In this document: positions 45,558-55,020 of the stretch, one piece after another
Layout of the letters: each line of letters begins with the position of its first letter
Numbering within the stretch: the first letter of the stretch is position 1
Origin: Bacteroidales bacterium
GTDB lineage: Bacteria; Bacteroidota; Bacteroidia; Bacteroidales; Marinilabiliaceae
DNA: 64,000 nucleotides
Assembly (NCBI GenBank): GCA_003249255.1
Contig: QKJP01000049.1
Coordinates: 62,001 to 126,000 of the forward strand
Reading direction: 5' to 3'
The notes under the pieces: model-generated
Told to the model about the DNA's origin: nothing
What the model saw: the letters and a program-made list of their open reading frames with translations, nothing else
Databases searched by the model: none
Program-made: the position numbers and the translations under genes

Positions 45558-48500
45558 AATTGTATTTCATTTCTTTTATCGCATTTTCAACTTCTTCATT
45601 GCTTACTTTTCTTCCTGAAGTAAATGAATGCCATTTTACTTTTAACTTGTTTACAATTAGCAACATTACCGGTAGTAAGAAAAGAGTGGTAGTGGTGGCA
45701 ACAATCATTCCGTATGCCAAGGATAGAGATACAGGAATTAAAAACTGAGCCTGCAAACTTTTTTCCAATACCATCGGTGCCATACCAACCACCGTCGTAA
45801 GTGTGGTTAATAAAATAGGGCGGAATCGTGAGGTACCGGCTTCAATTAAGGCTTGCTCGTATTTCATACCTTCTTTTAGGTTGATGTTAAGTGCGTTGAT
45901 GAGAACTAAGGCATCATTAATCATTACCCCAACTAGTGCAATCATTCCCATCATCGACATAATATTGATGTTCATCCCATGAATCCAATGTCCAAAGACC
46001 ACACCAATAAAAGCTAGTGGAATCATTGCATAAACCAAGATGGATTGAGTTACCGAACGTAAGGTGATGATTACAATGAAGAACATGAGAAGTAAGATAA
46101 TTGGCATCACAATTCTGGCAGACTTCGCAACTTTATCTGTTTCTCTTTTTTGTCCGTCATAATTTGCTTTTACGCCAGGGTATTTCTTATAAATAGGTTG
46201 AAGGATATTTTTTTCAATCTTTTCTAAAGTCTCAGGTAATGACAATTTTGCACTGGATTGATTAGCCTGTATTTGTACTTCTCTGTCAAACTCTAAGTGA
46301 CGAATGTTTGCCACTCCATTCACGGTTTTGAATATAACTAATTCTGAGAGTGGATAAGCTAAGCCATTGGGTAAACGGTATTTCATGGTTTCGAGCTGAC
46401 CAATTGACCGTCGGTTTTCGTCACTGTATTTTACCCATACTCTTACTTCGTCTTTTCCTCGTTGCAAGCGTTGTACTTCATAGCCAAAGAATCCTTGTCT
46501 TACTTGTGAAATTACATCTCGAAGTGTGATTCCTAAGAGATGCGCTTTTTCTTTTAGTTCAATCTCAATTTCACGATGTCCAATAGGCGAGTTATCCGAA
46601 ACATCACTAATCTCCGGCATAGTCTTCATGGCTAACTTCAGTTCTTCTTTGGCTGCTTGAAGTTCATCGTTATCTTCTCCCGTTAAGGAAATCATAATAG
46701 CCTTTCCAAAAGGATTGAATTTGTCTATTTGGAAGACCTCAGCTCCCGGGATATCACCAACTTTTTTACGAATACGTTTCATAACCTCTTCTGAACTGCT
46801 GGTACGTATCTCGGCATCTAGCAATGTAATATCAATCGTGGCATTATTCCCGCTTCCTCTAAACTGTTGAAATATTTTTTTGATGATAGATGCACCATCT
46901 GGTTGAGATGGCTTTAATTCCTCATTTACCTCCCAAATAGCATTGCTAATTTTGTCCAGTTCTTTTTGAGTAACAGATTCATCAGTACCTGAAGGAAGAG
47001 CAAGAGTTACCGTGAAATTATCTCCATCCACATCAGGGAAGAAGGTAAAAGTCACAAAGTTATTTCGCATCATACCAATGGATATAATAAATAGTGCTGT
47101 AAATATCGCAATGGTTACACTTTTATAATGAATGGCATATTCTAATAAAGGACGATGGATTTTGTCCCGGTAACTTTCCAATCCAGTTTCTACTTTTCCT
47201 AAATATTTTTTCCAAATACTTCCATTATTTTCTGTTAAAGCCTTAGAATGGGCAATGTGAGACGGTAGTAAAATGAGTCCTTCAAGAAGGGAAATAAATA
47301 GAATGGATATTACAATAACACCTACCTCACCAAAAAAGTCACCCATTCGGCCATCTAAAAACAAGAAAGCAGAGAATGCAATCATGGTGGTTAATACCCC
47401 TGATACAACGGCTGCCATTACTTCCATTGTACCATCAACGGCTGCTTTAATAGGATTTTTACCCATTTTCCAATGTCGATAGATGTTTTCGGCAACAACG
47501 ATGGCATCATCCACCAAAATTCCGAGCACTAATATCAAGGCAAATAAGGATAACATATTGATGGTAACATTCGTCATTGGTAATAGGATAAACATTCCAA
47601 ACATTGAGAAAGGAATACCAATGGCTACCCAAAAAGCAATACGTGGGTTTAGGAATAACGACAAAAAGATGACTACCAAAACAATCCCCATAATTCCATT
47701 TTTCTCAAGTAAATCAATACGCTGGTTAACCAAGTCGCTTTGGTCACGAACCACTTGAGCCTGTAGGATCTTTTCTTTTTCGTTAAATTCCTGAATGTAA
47801 TCTTTAACCAGATCTGAAGCTTCAATAATGTCTTCATCAAAAGTAGTCATGATGGATATTATCACAGCTTGTTTGTTATTGAAGCGCACTTCAGCCGGGG
47901 CATCTTTCCATCGGTCAACAATTTTGGCAACATCTTTTAAACGTACCACACCTCCGTTAGGCGAATTACGAATCACTACATTTTCTAAACCTTCACTGTG
48001 GTATTCACGATTTCTGGCACGAATATAAAATTCTTCCTTTCCATCCTTAATGCTTCCTCCTGTCATGATGAGGTTGGTTGAAGCAACAGCCTTGGCTACT
48101 TCCTGAAATGTCATTTGATAGCCTTCTAAGGCTTCTTCATTTAATAGTATGCCAATTTCTTCATCAGGATATCCTCCAATTTCTACTTTTGAAATACCCT
48201 CCTTGCGCATGAGTTCATGCTCTATCTTTCTGGCAGTCTTTTTAAGCTCCTTTAAACTTGTCGACTGATTATCTTTTGCACTTACCGCAAAATTGATGGC
48301 GAAGTTTACATTGTCGTGTTTATACGTGACAATAGACTCGATATCAACCGGAAAAGAAGAAATGCGCTCTACTTCATTTTTTACTTTTGTAAGGGCTTCT
48401 TCCATGTCGGTACCTTTTTTCATTTCAACAGTTACGGTACCAAAGTTTTCTCTGGAAATGGAAGTAATCCGTTCCATATTGGCCAAACCTTTAATGTTTT

Positions 48501-48708
48501 CCTCAATTTTTAGGATGGCTCCTTCTTCTATTTCTTCAGGCGATGCCCCGGGATAAATGATATCTACATAAATATTTCTTTGGGGAATGTTTGGAAAGAA
48601 GTTCTTTTGTAATCCTAATAAAGCGAGGACTCCAAACCCGGCAATAAACAGCATAATCATGTTTACTGCTAATGGGAATTTTATAAAGTATGTTATTAAT
48701 TTTTTCAT
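45544..48708 (-). CDS. RND-family efflux transporter (AcrB/HAE1-like)
   Basis: 1054 residues, full length. Twelve membrane helices: one at the N-terminus (about 12-30), then two blocks of five/six around 335-550 and 865-1030, with large periplasmic loops between. TM4 carries the proton-relay acidic pair in LVLGILVDDAIVVAENIYRH. Start ...PLAVNMIMLFIAGFG and end VMLLIVNKLKVKWHSF fit the family. The substrate is unknown; the RND/TolC/adaptor order suggests drug or solvent export. It is the middle gene of the operon. Confidence 0.95.
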   Translation of the reverse strand: MKKLITYFIKFPLAVNMIMLFIAGFGVLALLGLQKNFFPNIPQRNIYVDIIYPGASPEEIEEGAILKIEENIKGLANMERITSISRENFGTVTVEMKKGTDMEEALTKVKNEVERISSFPVDIESIVTYKHDNVNFAINFAVSAKDNQSTSLKELKKTARKIEHELMRKEGISKVEIGGYPDEEIGILLNEEALEGYQMTFQEVAKAVASTNLIMTGGSIKDGKEEFYIRARNREYHSEGLENVVIRNSPNGGVVRLKDVAKIVDRWKDAPAEVRFNNKQAVIISIMTTFDEDIIEASDLVKDYIQEFNEKEKILQAQVVRDQSDLVNQRIDLLEKNGIMGIVLVVIFLSLFLNPRIAFWVAIGIPFSMFGMFILLPMTNVTINMLSLFALILVLGILVDDAIVVAENIYRHWKMGKNPIKAAVDGTMEVMAAVVSGVLTTMIAFSAFLFLDGRMGDFFGEVGVIVISILFISLLEGLILLPSHIAHSKALTENNGSIWKKYLGKVETGLESYRDKIHRPLLEYAIHYKSVTIAIFTALFIISIGMMRNNFVTFTFFPDVDGDNFTVTLALPSGTDESVTQKELDKISNAIWEVNEELKPSQPDGASIIKKIFQQFRGSGNNATIDITLLDAEIRTSSSEEVMKRIRKKVGDIPGAEVFQIDKFNPFGKAIMISLTGEDNDELQAAKEELKLAMKTMPEISDVSDNSPIGHREIEIELKEKAHLLGITLRDVISQVRQGFFGYEVQRLQRGKDEVRVWVKYSDENRRSIGQLETMKYRLPNGLAYPLSELVIFKTVNGVANIRHLEFDREVQIQANQSSAKLSLPETLEKIEKNILQPIYKKYPGVKANYDGQKRETDKVAKSARIVMPIILLLMFFIVIITLRSVTQSILVYAMIPLAFIGVVFGHWIHGMNINIMSMMGMIALVGVMINDALVLINALNINLKEGMKYEQALIEAGTSRFRPILLTTLTTVVGMAPMVLEKSLQAQFLIPVSLSLAYGMIVATTTTLFLLPVMLLIVNKLKVKWHSFTSGRKVSNEEVENAIKEMKYNYDEI

Positions 48709-48864
48709 TTTTATAGATATCGGAGGTCAGCAGGCAGATGTTAGGATAAACTTCTCTACGAACTGATGACCTCAATTATTTAAATCTTTGTTTATCTAGT
48801 GATGGTCATTGTATGAATGTAAAGATGTCTTTATATTCATATCTCACGACTCACATGTTTGGAT

Positions 48865-49995
48865 TTATTGTCTATTATCTATTTTCACATCCATACCTTC
48901 ATGAGCACTTTTTATTACTGTCGATAGAAGAGCTGTTTGAGCAGGTAAACCTGAAATAATCGCATAGTCTCCTTGTTTACTTAAAATGGTGACTTGTTGA
49001 AGATGAAGTTTTTCATCTTTGATTATAAAAACTTTGTTTTCTTGATCCAATAGTTTGCGTGGAATACTCATCGCATTTTCAAAAGGTTGTTGCATTAATT
49101 CTGCCGTTAAATACATACCTTCTTTTAATTCTGAGCCTGCGACTTCTAAATACACCTTAATGCTTTGTGTGGATTCATCAATACTACCTCCAACACGTGT
49201 GATTTTTCCAATCCATGAGCCTTTAATATCTGCAGATGTTAAATTGGCTTTATTTCCAGGTTTAAACTGTTCTTTTAGGTTTAGAGGAACTGTTACTTCT
49301 AATTCATAACCTTCGTTGCTGATGTATTCTCCTAATGGACTACCCGGTCTAACAGCCGTACCTGCTTCTGCTTTTGATAAGGTTACTACGCCATTATAGG
49401 GAGCTATGATGCTGTATTTTTTTAATCGCTCTTCTCCTGACCGGATGGCATAATACGATTTCATAATACCTTTACCTGAGAAATAAAACAACTCTTGTTC
49501 ATTTTTAAGATCCGGTAAATTAGGCAGGTCATTTTTTACATTAATCGTCGATGCATAAGAACGCCATTCTGCATAAGAGTCTGGATAATCTGCTTTTAAA
49601 TCCGGTAGGATGGAGGTTAATAAGGTGATGAATTCGCTTTTTTGAGCCAATAACGTCATCTTGTATTCGTTCTGATTGATTTCCAACAGGATTTCACCCT
49701 TTTGGTAGGTCTTTCCATTTCTAAATAGTTGAGCAGAAGTTTCTAATTGACCGTCCACCTGCGAAACTAATTGAAATCGTTTTAAAGCTTTAAGTTTTCC
49801 AGTGGTCGAAAAAGTACTTTCTATGGTGCTAATCTCGGGATAAATTACTTTAACCAAGGTTGCAGATGAACCAGATTCTAATTCCGGTTTTAAGTTCTTT
49901 TTGGGAAGTACAATGGTGAAAATTACAGCAAAAGCTAGTAGTACAGCAGCTGCTGATAATGAAATAATTCTTGTTTTTGTGAATGATGTTTTCAT
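48865..49995 (-). CDS. Periplasmic adaptor (membrane fusion protein) of the RND pump
   Basis: 376 residues. An N-terminal anchor helix (about 10-30, SLSAAAVLLAFAVIFTIVLP) is followed by the beta-barrel/lipoyl/hairpin order of HlyD-type adaptors. LVSQVDGQLETSAQLFRNGK and YQKGEILLEI mark the lipoyl half-motif, YSIIAPYNGVVTLSKAEAGT its second half, and GMYLTAELMQQPFENAMSIP the barrel. It links the RND transporter to TolC. It is the first gene of the operon; the 155 bp before the RND gene is spacer. Confidence 0.92.
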   Translation of the reverse strand: MKTSFTKTRIISLSAAAVLLAFAVIFTIVLPKKNLKPELESGSSATLVKVIYPEISTIESTFSTTGKLKALKRFQLVSQVDGQLETSAQLFRNGKTYQKGEILLEINQNEYKMTLLAQKSEFITLLTSILPDLKADYPDSYAEWRSYASTINVKNDLPNLPDLKNEQELFYFSGKGIMKSYYAIRSGEERLKKYSIIAPYNGVVTLSKAEAGTAVRPGSPLGEYISNEGYELEVTVPLNLKEQFKPGNKANLTSADIKGSWIGKITRVGGSIDESTQSIKVYLEVAGSELKEGMYLTAELMQQPFENAMSIPRKLLDQENKVFIIKDEKLHLQQVTILSKQGDYAIISGLPAQTALLSTVIKSAHEGMDVKIDNRQ

Positions 49996-50188
49996 TTTAT
50001 ATAAATTCTTGTTATTCTACGTCATTGTGGATAATGCCAAATAGTAGTTAGCATTAGATTGATTACACCGGAGAACACATGGTTCCTTTTATATTCAAGG
50101 GTTCAAATATCCTTTTTTTATTTATACTGATAAAAAGAAAAACTCTGAATTACGAAAATTTACGGGTGAACAGCGAAATGTTCAGGAT

Positions 50189-50221
50189 AAAAAAAGAGCC
50201 TTGCAATTTTGCAAAGCTCTT
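50189..50221 (-). terminator. Terminator at the end of the chemosensory operon
   Basis: On the minus strand AGAGCTTTGCAA and TTGCAAGGCTCT pair (one G-T) around a short loop, followed by seven T residues. It marks the 3' end of the roughly 14 kb run of minus-strand genes. Confidence 0.85.
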
Positions 50222-50243
50222 TGAGAAATAATATTGTAGTTTT

Positions 50244-52850
50244 TTACAATTCAATACCAATAAGTAGAACATCATCCACTTGTTTAAATTCCCCCATCCA
50301 CTCATAAAATTGGTTAGAGAATTCTTGTGCGTGATGTGCCATTGATTCCGTTGCATCTCTTTCAATTAATTCACGCATACGTTTTGACTGATATTTTCTG
50401 CCATTTTCACCACCCACCTGATCTGGGTAACCGTCTGAGAAAATAAAAAACTTATCCCCTTTTTTGTATTTAATCACATGGTTTTCAAAGTCTTTTTCTT
50501 TCTTTTTTGCCAATGGTATACCACCTATTCCTTTACGCGAACCCTTATATTCAATGAATTCACCTTCAGTTAAGTAATATAGTGGATTGTGCGCCCCTGA
50601 ATATTGTAATTCATTAGATTCTAAATCAATTTTTACAAGCGCTAAGTCCATACCGTCACGTCCGTTAGCACCTTCCTGATCTTGTCTTAAAGTTCTTCTT
50701 ACATCTAAATGTAAATTATCTAACACTTCTGCCGCTGTCAGATCATCGCTGGCATTAATAATGTTATTCAACAAGAAGAACCCGATGAAAGATAGCAGAG
50801 CCCCTGGTACACCGTGTCCTGTACAATCTACCGCAGCAATGTAGAAGTAATTATCCTTTTTAATTAACCATGGGAAATCACCACTAACTACATCTTTAGG
50901 ACGGTAGAACATAAATGAACGTGGGAAATACCGTTGTAAGATCTTCGTATCCGGTAGAATAGCGGTTTGAATTCGCTGTGCATAGTTGATACTATCCGAA
51001 ATTTTCTTGTTTTTCTCTTTTATCTCAGCTTCAATTTTCTTCAGTTCTGTCATGTCATGCGCAACAAAAAGAATTGACTCCAATTCCTTTTCTTCACTGA
51101 ATTCCGGAATAGCTTTGATTTCCATTACCCGGTTTTCTTCTCCGGAAGTAACTTCAACCTCTGAAATAATTTGAATTTGTTCATCCCTGATTTTGGAAAG
51201 AGACTCTAAAACGTAATCAATGAATCGTTGGTCAATTTCTAAATCTGTAATTCTATTCTTTATAATTTCATCCGTAGGTGTACCAATAAATTCAGAAACT
51301 CTTGGATTGACATATACCAATTTACCATTGGTGTTGATACGAATAATCATATCAGGAGAGTTCTCCGAAAGCGATTGCATTTTACTTTTCATGCGCTCTT
51401 CTTTCTCGGCTCTCTTTCTTTCTGTAATATCTTGAGTATTGAAGATGATTCCTTTAATCGCTGGATCATGCAAAAGGTTAGTCCCTTTTGTTTCAAGGAA
51501 CATCTTTTTCCCGTTTTTCTTTAAGTATGTATATTGAGCAGTTTGTACACCACCAGGCGTTTCCAATAAAAATTGGAATAAGTTATTAATGGTTTTGTAC
51601 CCTTTAGGCGTAAGCAGGTCAGTATCCATACCAACTACATCATCTTCGTCATTATAACCCAAAATTCGTTTTACCGAAGGGCTTTCAAAAACTAGTCTTT
51701 GGTTTTCATCGTAGATAGAGATAAACTCTGATGCATTGGTAAGCAATGCCTCCAGACGTTGTTGTGCATGTTCAACCTCTTGAATTTGAGTCTCTAATAA
51801 TTTGTTTGATTTCTCAAGTTCTTCCTGAGCTTCCATCATCTCTACCGCATTGGCTTGTAACTGTTTTTCGTTTTCTTTTAGAGTAACAGTCATTTGCTGT
51901 GATTCAGCGAGTAGTTCTTCTGTTTTTTGATTAATTTTCAGGTTATATATTGTACGCCCAATAATACCTCCTAATTCTTCAACAAACGAAATTACATGTT
52001 TTGGAATAGCATTTTTTATAAAAGCTATTTCCATAACACCTTGCAGTTCTTCTTCTTGAGAAATGGGAATGATAATGATGGATTTTGGTTTTTGCTCACC
52101 CAAAAGGCCCGAAGTAATTGTGTAATACTCTTCAGGAATTTCAGTCCTGTATATCATTTCCTTTTCGTAAGCAACTGCTCCAATCAGTCCTTTTCCTACG
52201 GGTATTGTTTGACGTTCATATCGACGTCGGTTATAGGCATAAGTCGCAATGTTTTTTAAATGATTATCCTCCAATAAAAACAACGAACCTTGAATCGCTC
52301 CTGTGTATTCTATAATTCCACGAATCACATCAACTGCTAAATCAGTTACCTTTTGGTGAGAGCGCAAGATATCAGAGATAAGTTCCTTTCCCTGAGTTAC
52401 CCAGTTTTCATTATCTTCTTTTTCTCGTGATGTTTTAAGGCTTGTGCCTAGGTTTAAAAGTGTATCAGATAATTTCCCAATACTCTCTACATTCATTTCA
52501 TCAAGTTCACCGTTTCTGATTTTTTCAGCTATCTCAATATTATATATGTTGTTTTGCTGTAATTCTCTTACTTGATTAATTAGTTTTTGACGGTGAATAT
52601 TAAAATAATTGAAAAAATATATTACACTCGTGGGGATGGAAAGAACGAGTAAATTAACAAACCATACCAATGGAGAAGTGTGAATCGATAAAATATTTCT
52701 TAGGTTAAAAGCTTCACCTTTAAATGCAATAAATCCCGCCCATATGATTAATAAACAAAGAATTAGACTTAGGACTAGTAAGTACCATTCTTTTTCCTTA
52801 ATCTTTGATAGCGAAAAATATTTTTTGACTTTAAGTGAGTTTTTTATCAT
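50244..52850 (-). CDS. Membrane GAF-PAS-PAS sensor with SpoIIE/PP2C phosphatase output
   Basis: 868 residues. Two membrane helices (about 22-43 and 60-82) flank a very short loop, and a HAMP-like linker (95-140) follows. A GAF domain (about 165-300) contains IPEEYYTITSGLLGEQKPKS. Then come a coiled coil (310-370) and two PAS domains (about 370-490 and 495-610). The SpoIIE-type phosphatase (about 640-868) has VVSGDFPWL, AAVDCTGHGVPGALLSF, and late FIFSDGYPDQVGG and VDDVLLIGIEL. Such phosphatases act on anti-sigma-factor antagonists or other phosphoproteins. No anti-sigma or STAS gene is near. It is last in the Che-like operon. Confidence 0.85.
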   Translation of the reverse strand: MIKNSLKVKKYFSLSKIKEKEWYLLVLSLILCLLIIWAGFIAFKGEAFNLRNILSIHTSPLVWFVNLLVLSIPTSVIYFFNYFNIHRQKLINQVRELQQNNIYNIEIAEKIRNGELDEMNVESIGKLSDTLLNLGTSLKTSREKEDNENWVTQGKELISDILRSHQKVTDLAVDVIRGIIEYTGAIQGSLFLLEDNHLKNIATYAYNRRRYERQTIPVGKGLIGAVAYEKEMIYRTEIPEEYYTITSGLLGEQKPKSIIIIPISQEEELQGVMEIAFIKNAIPKHVISFVEELGGIIGRTIYNLKINQKTEELLAESQQMTVTLKENEKQLQANAVEMMEAQEELEKSNKLLETQIQEVEHAQQRLEALLTNASEFISIYDENQRLVFESPSVKRILGYNDEDDVVGMDTDLLTPKGYKTINNLFQFLLETPGGVQTAQYTYLKKNGKKMFLETKGTNLLHDPAIKGIIFNTQDITERKRAEKEERMKSKMQSLSENSPDMIIRINTNGKLVYVNPRVSEFIGTPTDEIIKNRITDLEIDQRFIDYVLESLSKIRDEQIQIISEVEVTSGEENRVMEIKAIPEFSEEKELESILFVAHDMTELKKIEAEIKEKNKKISDSINYAQRIQTAILPDTKILQRYFPRSFMFYRPKDVVSGDFPWLIKKDNYFYIAAVDCTGHGVPGALLSFIGFFLLNNIINASDDLTAAEVLDNLHLDVRRTLRQDQEGANGRDGMDLALVKIDLESNELQYSGAHNPLYYLTEGEFIEYKGSRKGIGGIPLAKKKEKDFENHVIKYKKGDKFFIFSDGYPDQVGGENGRKYQSKRMRELIERDATESMAHHAQEFSNQFYEWMGEFKQVDDVLLIGIEL

Positions 52851-52864
52851 CTCAATGTTTTCAA

Positions 52865-53614
52865 TTAGTTGGAACCACGTTCAGAGAGTAACTCTTTCCA
52901 AAGCGGAATAATCTTAATATCTTTAAATGAAGCAAGTTCAAACAGCATTGACGTTTTCTCGTTTATTTTGATCGGTAACAAATAAACGAATTTGGGTTTA
53001 GCCTCTCCAATACCACTAAAAATAGTGAAATAATCTTCTGGAATATCATCAATTTTTAATGGTTTATATTCTTTTATGACCTGTCCGTGAATACCTTCGT
53101 CAGGGGTGAATTCTTCAACTTTAAAATCATCTTCTAGTGCAAAGAGTTTAACTGCTTTAAATACGCTTCCGTCATTTGAAAAAGCGATTCCTGCAGAAAC
53201 TTCAAAATATTTACTAATTATTTTTAATATTTCATCTCCTATGATGGTCGAGTTTTTCTCTTTGTCTGCTATCTCATTAACCTTTTTAATAACTTTATCT
53301 TTCTTTGTATTAAAAGTTATTTCCTCTTTTTCAGCTTCATGGTATTGCCTAAGTTCTGATTTTATCGCTTTAATGTATTGTTTATGCTCTTTAGTTTGTT
53401 CAGCTAATTTTTCATTAAGTTCTGATATGGATTTATCTTTTTTGTTTTGTACTTGTAAGAAGTAATAAACAAAAATGACAACACCCATAAAAGAGGAAAA
53501 CTCAAAAACCCAAAACGTCCCGGGCAAATTTCCATCGTAAGTAAGATGTTTTACGATTGAAAGAAGAACAATTAATGCACCTAAACCATATATATATTTC
53601 TTAGATCGATCCAT
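52865..53614 (-). CDS. Short membrane GAF-domain protein
   Basis: 249 residues: membrane helices at about 7-23 and 34-54, a coiled coil (55-120) and a single GAF domain (about 120-245). The GAF domain has FTPDEGIHGQVI and IPEDYFTIFSGIGEAKPKFV, closely related to the GAF domains of the two larger sensors in the operon. There is no output domain. It lies 14 bp before the phosphatase gene. It could form mixed oligomers with its paralogues or feed CheA; this is inference. Confidence 0.75.
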   Translation of the reverse strand: MDRSKKYIYGLGALIVLLSIVKHLTYDGNLPGTFWVFEFSSFMGVVIFVYYFLQVQNKKDKSISELNEKLAEQTKEHKQYIKAIKSELRQYHEAEKEEITFNTKKDKVIKKVNEIADKEKNSTIIGDEILKIISKYFEVSAGIAFSNDGSVFKAVKLFALEDDFKVEEFTPDEGIHGQVIKEYKPLKIDDIPEDYFTIFSGIGEAKPKFVYLLPIKINEKTSMLFELASFKDIKIIPLWKELLSERGSN

Positions 53615-53618
53615 ACAA

Positions 53619-54188
53619 CTAACTATCTAATTGATTTAAATACTCTATAATTTTTTCTGGCGCTAGAATTAAATTCGGTTCAAATTCTCTTAATGCGCTT
53701 TTAGGCATTGTATCAACTTCACAGGTTATCGGATCTTGAACTATGGTAAATCCTCCTTTATCGTGAATGCTTTTCATACCTTTAGCACCATCTTTATTAG
53801 CCCCGGTTAATATAATTCCCAATAATTTATTTCTGTATGCATAAGCTGAAGAAAAAAAAGTATGGTCAATTGATGGGCGACTATGATTTAGTGGCTCCTC
53901 AATAGATAGAGAAATGGTGTTATCATATTCTATAAACATGTGGTAATTCGATGGTGCAAGATAAACTTTACCGGGTAAAAGCTTTTCTTTATCACAAGGC
54001 TCAATCACCTGTAATTTTGATTTAAGATTCAACCCTTCAACAAGTCCTGAACGAATGTGTTTAAGCCTATGTAAACAGATGATAACGGGCAGTTTAAAGT
54101 CTGGACGCAATTGCGAAAGAATTTTAGTAACTACCGAAAAACTACCGGCAGACCCTCCTATAACCACTGCTTTAAAATCGTTTAACAT
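53619..54188 (-). CDS. CheB-type methylesterase domain protein without receiver
   Basis: 189 residues, only the C-terminal half of CheB. The catalytic triad is intact: Ser13 in IGGSAGSF, His40 in CLHRLKH, and Asp in TGANKDGAKGM. There is no phospho-acceptor domain to restrain it. It would remove methyl esters from receptor glutamates, or deamidate. It is tightly packed between the GAF protein and the degenerate CheR-like gene. Confidence 0.85.
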   Translation of the reverse strand: MLNDFKAVVIGGSAGSFSVVTKILSQLRPDFKLPVIICLHRLKHIRSGLVEGLNLKSKLQVIEPCDKEKLLPGKVYLAPSNYHMFIEYDNTISLSIEEPLNHSRPSIDHTFFSSAYAYRNKLLGIILTGANKDGAKGMKSIHDKGGFTIVQDPITCEVDTMPKSALREFEPNLILAPEKIIEYLNQLDS

Positions 54189-54204
54189 CTTTATTATTTA
54201 GGTT

Positions 54205-55014
54205 TTACTTTTTTTTGAAAATTTTGTTTTTTAAATCAAACGCTTCAAAAACATTTTCTGAATGATTCGGCAAAGCCTCTTGAATACCAATGCACAAAAA
54301 ACCTTTTGACTTGAGGTTATTGTGGATGATATTTAGTGCATCTTCTTTAAAGAATTTACTATAAATAAGAAGCGAATTTCTATATATGACGATATCTTGT
54401 TTATCAATTAGTGAATTATTGTTTAAGATGAAGTTTTTTTTGAACTCCACCTTAGCTAGAAGATCGGGTCTAAATTTCAAATCACCTTCTTGTTTAATAA
54501 AATAGTCTTCTAATTGACAAATGCCTTCAAATCTTTTATAATTATGAGTATTAATATCCCACTTTTTGGCCTCAATAATACCTGATTGTACTTTTCTTAA
54601 TCCTTCAGATGAACAATGGTTTGCCAGAATTTTTATTGGGTCGTTTAGTTTTATTTCTTCAACTAATACTAATAATGAATAGAGTTCTTCACCGGAACTT
54701 ACATCAGGGAACCAAATATTAACTGGTGAACTTGAGCAATCTAATAAGATTTGTTTTAGATTACGCCACATACCTGCATCCCTAAACATTTCAGTTGATT
54801 CAACCGAAAAAAATTCTATAAACTCTTCTCTAAATTGAGGATCATCAAGCCTTTCCAGTAGTTGATTTGTCCGTTTAATTAAAAACCGCGACATGACTTG
54901 GTTTAAACGTCTTTTTAAGAATGAATGGGTAATCTCATGAAAAGCCAAACCTGTTTTCTCAGTTAACAAGCTTGACAACTCTTTAAGTTCCTTTATGCTA
55001 TAGTTGACCGCCAT
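54205..55014 (-). CDS. Degenerate CheR-like methyltransferase
   Basis: 269 residues aligned along the whole CheR fold, but with the SAM-binding motifs altered. WSAGCSSGEEPY becomes WFPDVSSGEELY (101-112), the acidic ATDI becomes ANHC (131-134, Asp to His133), and FCRNVLIYF becomes YRNSLLIYS. The TxxFFRD motif reads STEMFRD. It probably no longer methylates and may act as a binding or regulatory partner. The neighbouring CheR gene (55021) keeps these motifs. Confidence 0.7.
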   Translation of the reverse strand: MAVNYSIKELKELSSLLTEKTGLAFHEITHSFLKRRLNQVMSRFLIKRTNQLLERLDDPQFREEFIEFFSVESTEMFRDAGMWRNLKQILLDCSSSPVNIWFPDVSSGEELYSLLVLVEEIKLNDPIKILANHCSSEGLRKVQSGIIEAKKWDINTHNYKRFEGICQLEDYFIKQEGDLKFRPDLLAKVEFKKNFILNNNSLIDKQDIVIYRNSLLIYSKFFKEDALNIIHNNLKSKGFLCIGIQEALPNHSENVFEAFDLKNKIFKKK

Positions 55015-55020
55015 ACAGAT

